Positions 25,860 to 34,380 of a stretch of DNA of 56,676 bases are shown one piece after another. This DNA comes from Anaerotruncus colihominis (GTDB lineage: Bacteria; Bacillota; Clostridia; Oscillospirales; Ruminococcaceae). The position numbers and the translations under genes are program-made. The stretch lies in the NCBI RefSeq assembly GCF_010206195.1, contig NZ_VIQT01000012.1, positions 1 to 56,676 on the forward strand, read 5' to 3'. Each line of letters begins with the position of its first letter. Position 1 is the first letter of the stretch. Below the pieces are notes generated by a model. That model saw only the letters and a program-made list of their open reading frames with translations, did no database searches and had not been told where the DNA came from.

Positions 25860-26798
25860 ATGGTCAATTTGCCTATACGAAAGCTGCGCCGGGCGGCGCT
25901 GCGCGCGCTCTCCAACCCGGCGTTTGATATCCGGAAGATGTATAAAGCCGTCCGCTCTGTGCAGACAGCGGCAGGAAGGCCGCCGCGTCTGTTTTACAAG
26001 CCGTGGGACCACATCGTGTGCGTGGACGGGCGGCGGGTGCCGGTGCGGCTGTTCGCGCCGAAAACAAACAGCCGTGATTCCATCCTGTTGTTTTTCCATG
26101 GCGGCGGATGGGTGACGGGCAATATCGACAGCTATGACCGCGTGTGCGCCAATCTGTCGAACATCACGGGCCGCATGGTTGTGTCGGTCGATTACCGGCT
26201 TGCGCCGGAACATCGTTTCCCGGCCGCGCCGGAGGATTGCTATGCCGTGGCGCGCGACATCTTTACAGACCTTTCGCTGTTCATGATGGCGCCGCGCCAA
26301 ATTACGCTGATCGGCGACAGCGCCGGCGCAAACCTGGCGGCGGCCGTCTCGCTGATGGCGCGCGACCGGGGGGAATTTCTGCCGAAAAGCCAAATCCTGA
26401 TTTATCCCGCGACAGCCGCAGACCACGGGCCGGATTCGCCCTTCCCCTCCGTGCATGAAAACGGCGACGGATATCTTTTAACCGCAAAGCATATTGAAGA
26501 ATATATGTCACTTTATATCTCCAGCGAAGAGGACCGCCACAATCCCTACTTTGCGCCGCTGGAATCCGGCGATTTGTCGCGGCAGCCGCAGACGCTCATT
26601 CTGACGGCGCAGTACGACCCGTTGCGCGACGAGGGCGAGGCATACGGCGAACGCCTCAAGCTCGCGGGAAACCGGGTGGAGATGCACCGCATTCCGGATG
26701 CGCTGCACGGTTTTTTCTCCCGCTCGCCGCGCACTCAGGCAGCCAGGCGGGCATATGGATATATCAACCGCTTTTTATGCGAGGTGACGCATACATGA
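25860..26798 (+). CDS. Alpha/beta hydrolase, hormone-sensitive lipase type
   Basis: A 312-residue esterase/lipase-like enzyme. The oxyanion-hole motif FFHGGGWVTG is near residue 78, the nucleophile elbow GDSAGANLAAA near 157, and the aspartate (QYDPLRDEGEAYGERL) and histidine (DALHGFF) complete the triad. These are hallmarks of the HSL/type IV family. No signal peptide is obvious. Two starts are possible: the ATG at 25860, or TTG at 25869, which is better spaced from GGAAAGGA in the preceding repeat. The stop overlaps the next start as ATGA, so it is translationally coupled to the condensation-like gene. Substrate is unknown. Confidence 0.88.
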   Translation: MVNLPIRKLRRAALRALSNPAFDIRKMYKAVRSVQTAAGRPPRLFYKPWDHIVCVDGRRVPVRLFAPKTNSRDSILLFFHGGGWVTGNIDSYDRVCANLSNITGRMVVSVDYRLAPEHRFPAAPEDCYAVARDIFTDLSLFMMAPRQITLIGDSAGANLAAAVSLMARDRGEFLPKSQILIYPATAADHGPDSPFPSVHENGDGYLLTAKHIEEYMSLYISSEEDRHNPYFAPLESGDLSRQPQTLILTAQYDPLRDEGEAYGERLKLAGNRVEMHRIPDALHGFFSRSPRTQAARRAYGYINRFLCEVTHT

Positions 26799-28072
26799 AA
26801 CGAAAAAAAGCCGCGGCTTGGACCCGGCTTGACAACGCCGCTAAAATTTTCCCCTCCACCAGCAGCAAAGCCGACCCAAAGGTGTTCCGCTTCGCCTGCG
26901 AGCTGACGGAGGAGGTCGACCCGGAAATCCTCCAGCAGGCGCTTGATACAGTGATTGAAGCTTTTCCGGTCTTTCGCAGCGTGATCCGGCGCGGCCTGTT
27001 CTGGTATTACTTTGAGACAAGCGCCCAGCGCCCCGTTGTCACAGAGGAGTCGCAGCCGCCCTGCCGGCCGCTTTACGACCCGGTTATCAAAAGCTTACTG
27101 TTCTCCGTCACATATTACCGGCGGCGCATCAACCTTGAAATTTACCACGCCCTGACCGATGGGACCGGCGCGCTCCAGTTTTTGCGGGCGCTTGTATGCC
27201 GTTATTTGATTTTATGCCATCCAGAGCAGTTTGGGGACAACCCGCCCGCGCTTGATTACGACGCGTCGCTGACCGAGCGCACAGCCGACAGCTTTTATAA
27301 GCATTATAACCCCGATACAAAACGGCGCGCCAATATCAAAAAAACGCCTGCCTGCCATTTGAAGGGGCCGCGCAATCCAGATTATTTTCTGCGCGTCATC
27401 GAGGGCGAAGCGCCCGTTTGCGAGGTCGCGGCCAAGGCGCGCGCCTATGGCGCAAGCATCACGGCGTTTTTGACGGCTGTTTTGATCTGTGCGTTTCATG
27501 AGGTCATTCCCCCGCGCCGTCAAAAGAAACCGATTGCCGTATCTATCCCGGTCAATCTGCGCAATTATTTTGAATCGGAATCCGCCCGCAATTTCTTTGG
27601 CGTGTTTACAGTCAAATATACCTTTCACAGGCAAAGCGACCGGCTTGAGGATGTGATCGCGTCCGTAGCCGCGTCGTTTCAACGCGAGCTGACCGCGGAA
27701 AACCTCAGCCGCCGGATGAACGCACTGCTGGCGCTGGAACACAACCCGCTTGTGCGGATTTTGCCGCTGGCGCTCAAAGACCCTGTCCTGCGGCTGTCGG
27801 CGCTTATATCGGAGCGCGGCGAAACAACGTCACTTTCCAACATCGGGCCGGTTACGATGCCGCCCGAGCTGACGCCGTTTATCTCCCGGTTTGACGCCTT
27901 TGTCGGCGCGGACCGCCTTCAAACCGTCATGTGCTCCTTTAATGGCAACCTGGTTATGAGCATCACGTCGCCGTTTGCCAGCGCCGATGTGCAAAAGGGC
28001 TTTTTCCGCACGCTGACAGAAATGGGCATCCCGGTTACAATTGCGGCCAATACGCTTGACGAGGAGGAATAA
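26795..28072 (+). CDS. Condensation-domain-like acyltransferase
   Basis: A 425-residue protein resembling the chloramphenicol acetyltransferase/condensation/alcohol acetyltransferase superfamily. YHALTDGTGALQFLRAL (about residue 116) matches the HxxxDG active-site pattern with its general-base histidine, and IPVNLRNYF, then later SLSNIGPV, fit conserved C-terminal segments of the same fold. The predicted role is transfer of an acyl group to an alcohol or amine. It starts by a four-base overlap with the hydrolase and is followed after three bases by the DUF6320 gene, forming a tight operon. The substrate and product are not known. Confidence 0.75.
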   Translation: MKRKKAAAWTRLDNAAKIFPSTSSKADPKVFRFACELTEEVDPEILQQALDTVIEAFPVFRSVIRRGLFWYYFETSAQRPVVTEESQPPCRPLYDPVIKSLLFSVTYYRRRINLEIYHALTDGTGALQFLRALVCRYLILCHPEQFGDNPPALDYDASLTERTADSFYKHYNPDTKRRANIKKTPACHLKGPRNPDYFLRVIEGEAPVCEVAAKARAYGASITAFLTAVLICAFHEVIPPRRQKKPIAVSIPVNLRNYFESESARNFFGVFTVKYTFHRQSDRLEDVIASVAASFQRELTAENLSRRMNALLALEHNPLVRILPLALKDPVLRLSALISERGETTSLSNIGPVTMPPELTPFISRFDAFVGADRLQTVMCSFNGNLVMSITSPFASADVQKGFFRTLTEMGIPVTIAANTLDEEE

Positions 28073-28075
28073 TCC

Positions 28076-28738
28076 GTGCAGTACTGCGAAAAATGTAAAG
28101 TCCATGTACGCGGCCTGCACGCGGGCTGCCCGCTCTGCCAGGGCCCTTTGACGGGCGAGGGGGAAACGCCAAACAGCGTGTTCCCCGCCCACACCTATCA
28201 GGCGCCCCGGTATCATCTTCTGATCCGCTCCATGATTTTTGCATCGATCGCCGCAATCGTTATCTGCGCCACAGTCAATATCCTGCTTGGCGGGCGGCGC
28301 TGGTGGCTGTTTATCGCGGCGGCCGTCGCCTGTATGTGGGTTTGTCTTTACAGCGTGATCCGCCGCCGCAACAATATCCCAAAAAATATTATCTGGCTTG
28401 TATTCTGGCTGTCGCTTATTGCCGTGCTGTGGGATCTGTTTACCGGGCGGCGCGGCTGGTCCATTGATTATGTCATCCCCGCCATCTGTGTGCTGGCTAT
28501 GATTGCAATGGCCGCCATCGCAATCATTTTGCATCTGCATATCGAAGAATATATGATCTATGTGCTGCTGGACGGCCTGTTTGGCATTGTCCCGCTGTTG
28601 TTTTTAACGCTTGGATGGGTGCGTGTACCGCTCCCTTCCATCCTGTGCGTCGCGGCAAGCATCCTGTCGCTGGCCGCTCTGCTTTCTTTCCAGGGCGAAG
28701 CGCTGTTTTCCGAGCTGCGCCGCCGCCTGCATCTTTAA
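28076..28738 (+). CDS. DUF6320-like zinc-ribbon membrane protein
   Basis: A 220-residue protein starting with GTG after a strong GAGGAGGAA. The N-terminus is a zinc ribbon (YCEKCKVHVRGLHAGCPLCQ), followed by about six hydrophobic segments between residues 45 and 205. The layout fits the uncharacterised DUF6320 family, which I recall occurring next to hydrolase/acyltransferase pairs in Clostridia. It probably sits in the cytoplasmic membrane with the zinc ribbon inside. It is the last gene of the three-gene operon. A perfect palindrome at 28803-28834 follows. Confidence 0.75.
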   Translation: MQYCEKCKVHVRGLHAGCPLCQGPLTGEGETPNSVFPAHTYQAPRYHLLIRSMIFASIAAIVICATVNILLGGRRWWLFIAAAVACMWVCLYSVIRRRNNIPKNIIWLVFWLSLIAVLWDLFTGRRGWSIDYVIPAICVLAMIAMAAIAIILHLHIEEYMIYVLLDGLFGIVPLLFLTLGWVRVPLPSILCVAASILSLAALLSFQGEALFSELRRRLHL

Positions 28739-28802
28739 GAACCTGCTTTACAGCCAAAAAACGCTGGCCGGATGGGTCCTTTGTCCCTGCGCCGTCTTAA
28801 AA

Positions 28803-28834
28803 TTTTTTGGCCGGGCGGCCGCCCGGCCAAAAAA
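28803..28834. terminator. Palindromic terminator after the DUF6320 operon
   Basis: TTTTTTGGCCGGGCGG is followed by its exact reverse complement, giving a 32-base stem with A- and T-runs at its foot. It could act in either direction. Confidence 0.75.
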
Positions 28835-28927
28835 CCTGCATGGACCGGGGATAAAATTTTTCGCCTGTCCGGCATTTTTCCGGCGGTGAATCGGGATTCC
28901 AAGAACATCTGTAAGGATTCGATCATC

Positions 28928-29827
28928 ATGAAAAAACTGCTTTTTGCAATCAATCCGCACGCCGGCAAAGGTGAAATAAAAACAAAGGCGCTTGAGGTCA
29001 TCGACCTGTTTGCACATGCCGGTTATGAAGTAACCGTGCATACAACGCAGCGCCGCCGTGAAATCACGCATCTGCTGGCCGGACGCGCTGCGCTGTACGA
29101 CCTGGTTGTCTGCTGCGGCGGCGACGGCACGCTCAATGAAACAATCGACGGCCTGATGCACAGCGGGCAGCGCCCGCCGCTTGGCTACATCCCGGCGGGA
29201 ACAGTCAATGACTTCGCTTCAAGCCTGGGCATCTCAAAAAATATTTTACACGCGGCGCAGACCGTTTTGGACGGAACCCCCTTTGCCTGTGACGTCGGGT
29301 CGTTTGGGGCGCGGTATTTTTCATATATCGCCGCGTTCGGCGCGTTTACCGATGTGGCGTACCAGACGCCGCAGCAATCAAAAAATATGCTCGGACGGAC
29401 GGCGTATTTTCTCGAGGGAATCCGCCGTTTGCCCACCATCCATCCATACCATATGAAGCTGGCGCATGACGGCGGCGAAATCGAAGGCGGTTTTTTGTTT
29501 GGTATGGTATCAAACGCGCTTTCGGTCGGCGGCTTTAAGCTGCGTTCCCCGGAAATCCGCATGAACGACGGCCTGCTGGAGCTGCTGCTTGTCCGCGACC
29601 CTAAAAACGCCGCCGAGGCGACCGCTATCATTGGGGCGGTGCTTGGACGTGATTTCAGCTCGCCCTATATCACAACGCTGCGTACAAAGCAATTGGCCAT
29701 CACAGCGGCCGAACCGGTCCCTTGGACGCTTGATGGGGAATTTGGCGGCAAGGTTGAAACCGTCCAAATTGAAAACCATCACAATGCGATCACTGTTTTA
29801 ACGAATCCGGCGCTGCCCGCGCCGTAA
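28928..29827 (+). CDS. Diacylglycerol kinase-family lipid kinase (YegS/BmrU type)
   Basis: A 299-residue soluble lipid kinase. It begins MKKLLFAINPHAGKG, and the nucleotide-binding motif CCGGDGTLNETIDGL is near residue 62. IPAGTVNDFASSLG and the C-terminal LDGEFGG complete the family pattern. Members phosphorylate diacylglycerol or related lipids at the membrane. The start is set at this methionine because upstream in-frame codons lie across the terminator hairpin; AAGGA is about eleven bases away. A strong terminator follows 10 bases after the stop. It may be a single-gene unit. Confidence 0.9.
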   Translation: MKKLLFAINPHAGKGEIKTKALEVIDLFAHAGYEVTVHTTQRRREITHLLAGRAALYDLVVCCGGDGTLNETIDGLMHSGQRPPLGYIPAGTVNDFASSLGISKNILHAAQTVLDGTPFACDVGSFGARYFSYIAAFGAFTDVAYQTPQQSKNMLGRTAYFLEGIRRLPTIHPYHMKLAHDGGEIEGGFLFGMVSNALSVGGFKLRSPEIRMNDGLLELLLVRDPKNAAEATAIIGAVLGRDFSSPYITTLRTKQLAITAAEPVPWTLDGEFGGKVETVQIENHHNAITVLTNPALPAP

Positions 29828-29837
29828 CCGGCAGACA

Positions 29838-29884
29838 AAAACCGCCCCCTTTGCTGGAATGCTCCAGCAAAGGGGGCGGTTTTA
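29838..29884. terminator. Strong terminator, usable in both directions
   Basis: AACCGCCCCCTTTGCTGGA pairs with TCCAGCAAAGGGGGCGGTT around a four-base loop, with a T-run to the right and an A-run to the left. It lies between the convergent lipid kinase and YdcF genes. Confidence 0.9.
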
Positions 29885-29923
29885 TATATGCGATCTGCGG
29901 GCCGGACCGTCAAAGCGCGGGCC

Positions 29924-30763
29924 TTAGGGCAAACGGTTCCCCTGAAGCACAAGCGCGCGCAGCAGCGCCATACATTCACGCACCCAATACGACGGAAGCA
30001 GGCCCCACGGCGTTGTTGACGAAATGGCAGCGCACGGTTTTAGCCCGGCAGCCTGCGCATAGACTGCGCCGCGAAGCTGATGGAAACCATCCGTCACAAT
30101 TAAAAGCTCGCGCGGCAGCTGCTCGCGCGCGATCAACTCCTTGGAAAAGCACAGATTTTCAAGCGTATTGCGGGACTGCTCCTCCATATAGATCCGGCCG
30201 GCCGGCAAACCGCGTGCAATCAGATAATCGCGCATACAAGCAGCTTCGCTGATTGTTTCCCCTTTGTCGACGCCGCCCGTCACAACAACAGGCGCGTTTG
30301 GATGCGCGGTCAGATACGTATACGCCGCGTCGAGACGCAGGCGCAGGATTTGCGACGGCTTGCCGTCAACGCTCTGGCTGCCGAGCACAACAATTGTATA
30401 TGATTCTCCGGTGCGCGGCGGTGTAAACCAGGCGTAACGAATCATCAGCACAGACAGGACAGCGCCAATCAGCACGGCAACCGCAAGCACGAGGGATACG
30501 GCCAGGCGCAGCCCACGCCACCAACGGGCCGTGCGTACCGGCACCAGACGCGCCGCGCCAAATAAAAGGCTGCGATGAACCCGCGGCGCACCCTGCGCCG
30601 CCGGGAACGCATCCCATAAAACCGCCAGGGCGCATAGCACAAGCCCAAATAAAACAAGCGTCAGTACGCCGCTATTGAACACCCCAAAGGGCATTGGCGC
30701 AATACCGCATACGATTGCAAAGAGGCCCACAAGAAATGCGACTTTTTTAAATGCTGATTTCAT
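29924..30763 (-). CDS. YdcF family (DUF218/ElyC/SanA-like) membrane protein
   Basis: A 279-residue protein. Three hydrophobic segments occupy about residues 8-50 and 88-110, followed by a DUF218 domain: YTIVVLGSQSVDGKPSQILRLRLD, VVVTGGVDKGE, YMEEQSRNTLENL and IVTDGFHQLRG. The family (YdcF, ElyC, SanA) is linked to envelope functions, and its reaction is not established. It is convergent with the lipid kinase across a strong terminator. Composite repeat R6 lies upstream of its start. The C-terminus (LQGNRLP) is not repeat-derived. Confidence 0.88.
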   Translation of the reverse strand: MKSAFKKVAFLVGLFAIVCGIAPMPFGVFNSGVLTLVLFGLVLCALAVLWDAFPAAQGAPRVHRSLLFGAARLVPVRTARWWRGLRLAVSLVLAVAVLIGAVLSVLMIRYAWFTPPRTGESYTIVVLGSQSVDGKPSQILRLRLDAAYTYLTAHPNAPVVVTGGVDKGETISEAACMRDYLIARGLPAGRIYMEEQSRNTLENLCFSKELIAREQLPRELLIVTDGFHQLRGAVYAQAAGLKPCAAISSTTPWGLLPSYWVRECMALLRALVLQGNRLP

Positions 30764-30799
30764 AAAGATCCCCTGAACTAAAAGTTTAAACGCTTACCG

Positions 30800-31330
30800 C
30801 GAGGCTTTTTTTCAAAAATGCCGGAGGGCGCGCGCGACCCGTGCGCGGGTCGCTCACCGCCGGGCGCTAGGGCGCGCGCAATCCGTGCGCGGATTGCTCA
30901 CCGCCGGGCGCTGCGCTTGCCCGGCCGGCTATTCGGGGCTCTCCGGCGGCTATAGCCGCCGGGCGCGGACAAGCCGCGGCTGCGCCCCTCAGCGCGCCTC
31001 ACAAGGGGAGGGTCGAGCGACCCCTCCCCTTATGTTATCCCCACCTCTGCCTGGCGCGATCGTATCGGGCGCACGCCAGTACGTTTGGTGGAAGGGGCGG
31101 GCCGCCCCTATCCCATGGACCCAACCCCGGGGCAGGTGCGGCCTGTATAAATGCCGGGACCCGCCCCACTGTTCGCGGCGCAGCCTGCATAAACGCAGTA
31201 CCAAACCCACTATTCGCGGCACAGCCGAACTAAGTTTTTCGCTGAGGCCTTTTTTCAAAAAGGCCGGAAAGTTTTTTGGCCCACCTTTTTTGAAAAAAAG
31301 GTGGGAGCTTTTTTCAAAAAAGCCGAAAGG
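30800..31330 (+). repeat. Composite intergenic repeat, copy R6 (modules A and B)
   Basis: Module A (about 30826-31090) carries two copies of its first hairpin, with ACCCGTGCGCGGGT and ATCCGTGCGCGGAT variants. Module B units follow. Its right-hand hairpin encodes the last residues and TGA stop of the fructokinase gene. Module C is absent. Confidence 0.9.
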
Positions 31331-32264
31331 CGGTAATTTGTTCGTTTGTGGGGATTGACGGGATGGCGCCGCGTCCGGCGGCGCACAGCGAACCGGCCGC
31401 ATTTGCAAAATTGAGCGCGTCGGCAAGGGCTTGGCTGTCCCCCTCCAGACAGGACGGCTGATCAAGAAGGCGGCAGAGCAGCGCTCCCCAAAACGCATCT
31501 CCTGCACCGGTTGTATCAACTACCTTTACATGATAGGTCGGGTAAGCGCCTGTCTGATCACCGCAGCGGTAAAAACAGCCGCGCGGTCCAAGCGTCACAA
31601 CAATCAGTTTCATTGCGCCACAAAAAAGCTTTTTTGTCCCCTGTTCCAAATCCGTGGTCCCGGAAAGCAGCTCCAATTCCTCTTCCGACAGCTTGAGAAC
31701 ATTTGTATAGGGTAATCCAAGCTTCATGCCGGCAATTCCCTGTGCTGTGCTGTTCCAAAGCACAGGGCGCCAATTTGGATCATAAGAAACAAGCTTGCCG
31801 TGTTCGAATGCATAGCGCGCCGCTGAAAGCGTAGCGGAACGCGCCGGTTCATCGGATAGGGCTACCGACCCAAAATGAAAAATCCGACATCTGTCAATTA
31901 AACTATAGTCAATTTTTCCGGCTTCTATGCATTGGTCCGCACCGGGTTTGCGCGCGAAACTAAAGGAACGGTCACCTGATTCATTCAGATGTACAAACGC
32001 CAGCGTTGTAAAGGCGTCCTCCTTCACTTGGATTCCAGAGGTATCAATCCCCAGGCTGTCAACCACTTCAATCAGCGCGCGGCCAAACTGATCGTTGCCA
32101 ACAGCGCTGATAAAAGCCGCTTTTTTCCCAAGCCGTGTAACGGCTGTCAATACATTGGCAGGCGCTCCCCCAGGGTTTTGTTCAAACAAATTGTTCCCCT
32201 GCTGTGACCGGCCAGCCGGTGTAAAATCAATCAGAAGCTCTCCAAGCGCTGTTACATCGATCAT
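31314..32264 (-). CDS. PfkB family fructokinase-like kinase
   Basis: A 316-residue ribokinase-fold sugar kinase close in pattern to bacterial fructokinases. ALGELLIDFTP and NPGGAPANVLTAVTRLG are the N-terminal sugar-binding motifs, SYDPNWRPVLW lies mid-protein, and VDTTGAGDAFWGALL (about residue 250) holds the catalytic aspartate. ATG is placed after GAGGTG with a six-base gap. It is the only clear gene in its unit and is divergent from the replication initiator-like gene across composite repeat R7. The last residues (AFRLF) and the stop come from the hairpin of repeat R6. Confidence 0.9.
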   Translation of the reverse strand: MIDVTALGELLIDFTPAGRSQQGNNLFEQNPGGAPANVLTAVTRLGKKAAFISAVGNDQFGRALIEVVDSLGIDTSGIQVKEDAFTTLAFVHLNESGDRSFSFARKPGADQCIEAGKIDYSLIDRCRIFHFGSVALSDEPARSATLSAARYAFEHGKLVSYDPNWRPVLWNSTAQGIAGMKLGLPYTNVLKLSEEELELLSGTTDLEQGTKKLFCGAMKLIVVTLGPRGCFYRCGDQTGAYPTYHVKVVDTTGAGDAFWGALLCRLLDQPSCLEGDSQALADALNFANAAGSLCAAGRGAIPSIPTNEQITAFRLF

Positions 32265-32351
32265 TGCGTTCACCTCATCCGTTTATTTTCCTCCAGTTTA
32301 CCATAGTATTTTCCAGAAAGCAAACTTGTCCGGAAAGAGGATCGTTTTAAC

Positions 32352-32753
32352 TTCGGCTGCCCCACTGTTCGCGGCGCAGCCGAACTAAGTTTTTCGCCGA
32401 GGCCTTTTTTCAAAAAGGCTGGAAAGCGGGCGCTGGCAAAATCCATGCCAGCCGCGCGGCGTCTGTCACGAATTTTGCTGGCGGAAGCACCTGCCTCTGA
32501 ACAGGTGTCTTGCGGCCTGCGGGCCGCGCTTTTTATGAGGGCTGCGGCCCGGAGAAAGGGCTCTGCCCTCGGGGAATGACAAGACCCGCAGGGGGCCTTG
32601 TCATTCCCCTTCACCCGCCGCCTTTTGAAAAAGGCGGGCGAAAACTTTTGATCGACGCGGCGTGAATCAGATTTACTGCGCCCGCCCCACTGTTCGCGGC
32701 GCAGCCGACTAAAGTTTTTTGCCCCGCTTTTTTTCAAAAAAGCGGGAGCGTTT
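32352..32753 (+). repeat. Composite intergenic repeat, copy R7 (modules B and C)
   Basis: Module B, module C (about 32435-32655) and a final module B unit lie between the divergent fructokinase and initiator-like genes. Unlike most copies, this one touches two 5' ends. Confidence 0.9.
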
Positions 32754-32816
32754 TTTTGCAAATTTGGGGGTGTGCGGGGGTATGGGTAAAGGGGTGTTTG
32801 ACAGATGATAAAGCAG

Positions 32817-32845
32817 ATGACAAAACGGCTGAAATTTGATATGAT
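32817..32845 (+). promoter_or_regulatory. Promoter of the initiator-like gene
   Basis: ATGACA and TATGAT are separated by exactly 17 bases, about 65 bases before the start codon. A second TTGACA lies at 32798-32803 without a matching -10. Confidence 0.65.
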
Positions 32846-32909
32846 AAAGGTATTACAAAACGGCCAGCACGGCGCTTTGCTCCTGCTGCCCACGCAAGAG
32901 GTGATCTAT

Positions 32910-34175
32910 ATGGCAAATGCGGGTATGAAACCGGCCGCTCCCGCTGATTATACAAGCGCGCTTTCTGAGCTATTGCCGCAGTTGATTGAAAAATATTCGC
33001 GTGAGGCTGTCGGGGATTATATGAATGAATGCAGCGCCAAGCTTGCGCGTGTCCAGGAAAGCAATGCAAGCCTGCTTGACGTCGGTTCGGACGAAACGGC
33101 GCAGTCCGACGCTGTCAAGCGCGTCGTTGAAGCAACCGGCAGCTATTATGCGTTTTTGGCCAAGCTCCCTGAGGATATGCGCCGTTTTTTAATTTTAATG
33201 GGCGGCGTCACAGCTGATGAAATCGACGGCCTGCTTGAAATCGAACCGGACGTCCGCGAAGAAATCAGCCTGCTTGCTTCCGTCGCGCCTGCCATACAGG
33301 CGATCCGGCCTAAAAATTATATTATGCCGATCGACCCGATTACAAACAAGCTGGCCCAGCTTAAAGAATTTAACGAGATCACAGTTGCACGCCGAAAAAA
33401 TCTGACCATTCAAACGGCAGTTACGATCGATAGCCCTGAACATATGCGCATTGACGGCAATTTTCAGCTTACAAACTATGATAAAAGCATTATCAATGGC
33501 ATTGTTTCTATTTTGGAAAGTGGAAATTCCAGCTTTACAGTCCCTATGCTTTACCACGCAATGACCGGTAAGGAAAACCCAACTGTTGACGACGGGCTTG
33601 TTGAGGAGATCAAGGCAAAACTTGACGCGATGCGCCGCCTTTCAATCAATATCGATCTGACAGAAGAAATTAAGGCGCATATGATTCGCCGCAATATCGA
33701 TGGCGTCAATGGTATTGATTCCTTTACAATCGACGGTTATCTTTTGCCGCTTAACAAATATACAGGCGTTGTCAACGGTAAACGCAGCGAAATGTATCAA
33801 ATTATTGACACGCCGCCGCTTTACAGCTATGCCAAATTGAAAAATCAAATTACAACCCTGCCAATTGATCTGCTTAAAGCGCCGCTCAACAACAATGCAA
33901 CGACAATCCCTTTAAAAACATACCTTCTCAGCCGCATTGAGGGTATGAAAAATCAAAACAACCGTCTGACACGCGATAAAATTTTATTTGAATCGATTTA
34001 CCGGGAGCTTGGCGACCTCGAATCGGACAAGAAGCGCAAAAAGCGTATCCGTGATTATACAGAGGTTATTTTAACCCATTTTATCAGCATGGGCTATATC
34101 ACACAGTATGAAATTATCAAGGAAGGCCGCACCATCACAGGGGTGCGTATCCACTGGAAGGAAAAGGAACAATAA
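32910..34175 (+). CDS. Plasmid-type replication initiator-like protein
   Basis: A 421-residue basic protein. From about residue 190 it resembles a family I know from plasmids and integrative elements of gut Firmicutes, annotated as replication initiators. Shared features are LTNYDKSIINGIVSILESGN, MLYHAMTGKENPTVDD, LYSYAKLKNQITTLPIDLL, the IPLKTYLLSRIEGMKN segment and a C-terminal winged-helix-like stretch (RDKILFESIYREL to ILTHFISMGYI). The family match is from memory and not tested. ATG is set after AGAGGTGAT; an upstream in-frame ATG lies within the promoter. It has its own promoter, no co-oriented partner, and several hairpins downstream. ParA and primase-helicase genes lie 12-15 kb away. 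Confidence 0.6.
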   Translation: MANAGMKPAAPADYTSALSELLPQLIEKYSREAVGDYMNECSAKLARVQESNASLLDVGSDETAQSDAVKRVVEATGSYYAFLAKLPEDMRRFLILMGGVTADEIDGLLEIEPDVREEISLLASVAPAIQAIRPKNYIMPIDPITNKLAQLKEFNEITVARRKNLTIQTAVTIDSPEHMRIDGNFQLTNYDKSIINGIVSILESGNSSFTVPMLYHAMTGKENPTVDDGLVEEIKAKLDAMRRLSINIDLTEEIKAHMIRRNIDGVNGIDSFTIDGYLLPLNKYTGVVNGKRSEMYQIIDTPPLYSYAKLKNQITTLPIDLLKAPLNNNATTIPLKTYLLSRIEGMKNQNNRLTRDKILFESIYRELGDLESDKKRKKRIRDYTEVILTHFISMGYITQYEIIKEGRTITGVRIHWKEKEQ

Positions 34176-34176
34176 G

Positions 34177-34356
34177 AAATCGTTGCAAAGCAACGATTTT
34201 CTTGCGCAGCTGCCCGCTCTGCGGGCAGCTGCGCATTTTTAATCCAACGGCCCCGCGCCGGGGACGGCGCGGATGGCCAATTTTTTATAGATTGCAAAAT
34301 GCAATCTATAAAAAATAAACGAGGGCAAGCGGATATATCCGCTTGCCCTCGTTTAT
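34177..34356. terminator. Chain of terminator hairpins between convergent genes
   Basis: Hairpins at about 34177-34203, 34204-34236, 34290-34316 and 34317-34356 follow one another. The last (AAACGAGGGCAAGCGGATA with its complement) has A- and T-runs on either side and should work both ways. Bases 34241-34287 form a 47-base unit that recurs at 55468-55514. Confidence 0.8.
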
Positions 34357-34380
34357 TTCTTTCCGGCGGCAGGCCCGGGC

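Noticed and set aside
32805..32909. An earlier ATG for the initiator-like protein
   Set aside because: It lies upstream of the predicted -10 box and has no ribosome site; the ATG at 32910 has AGAGGTGAT.
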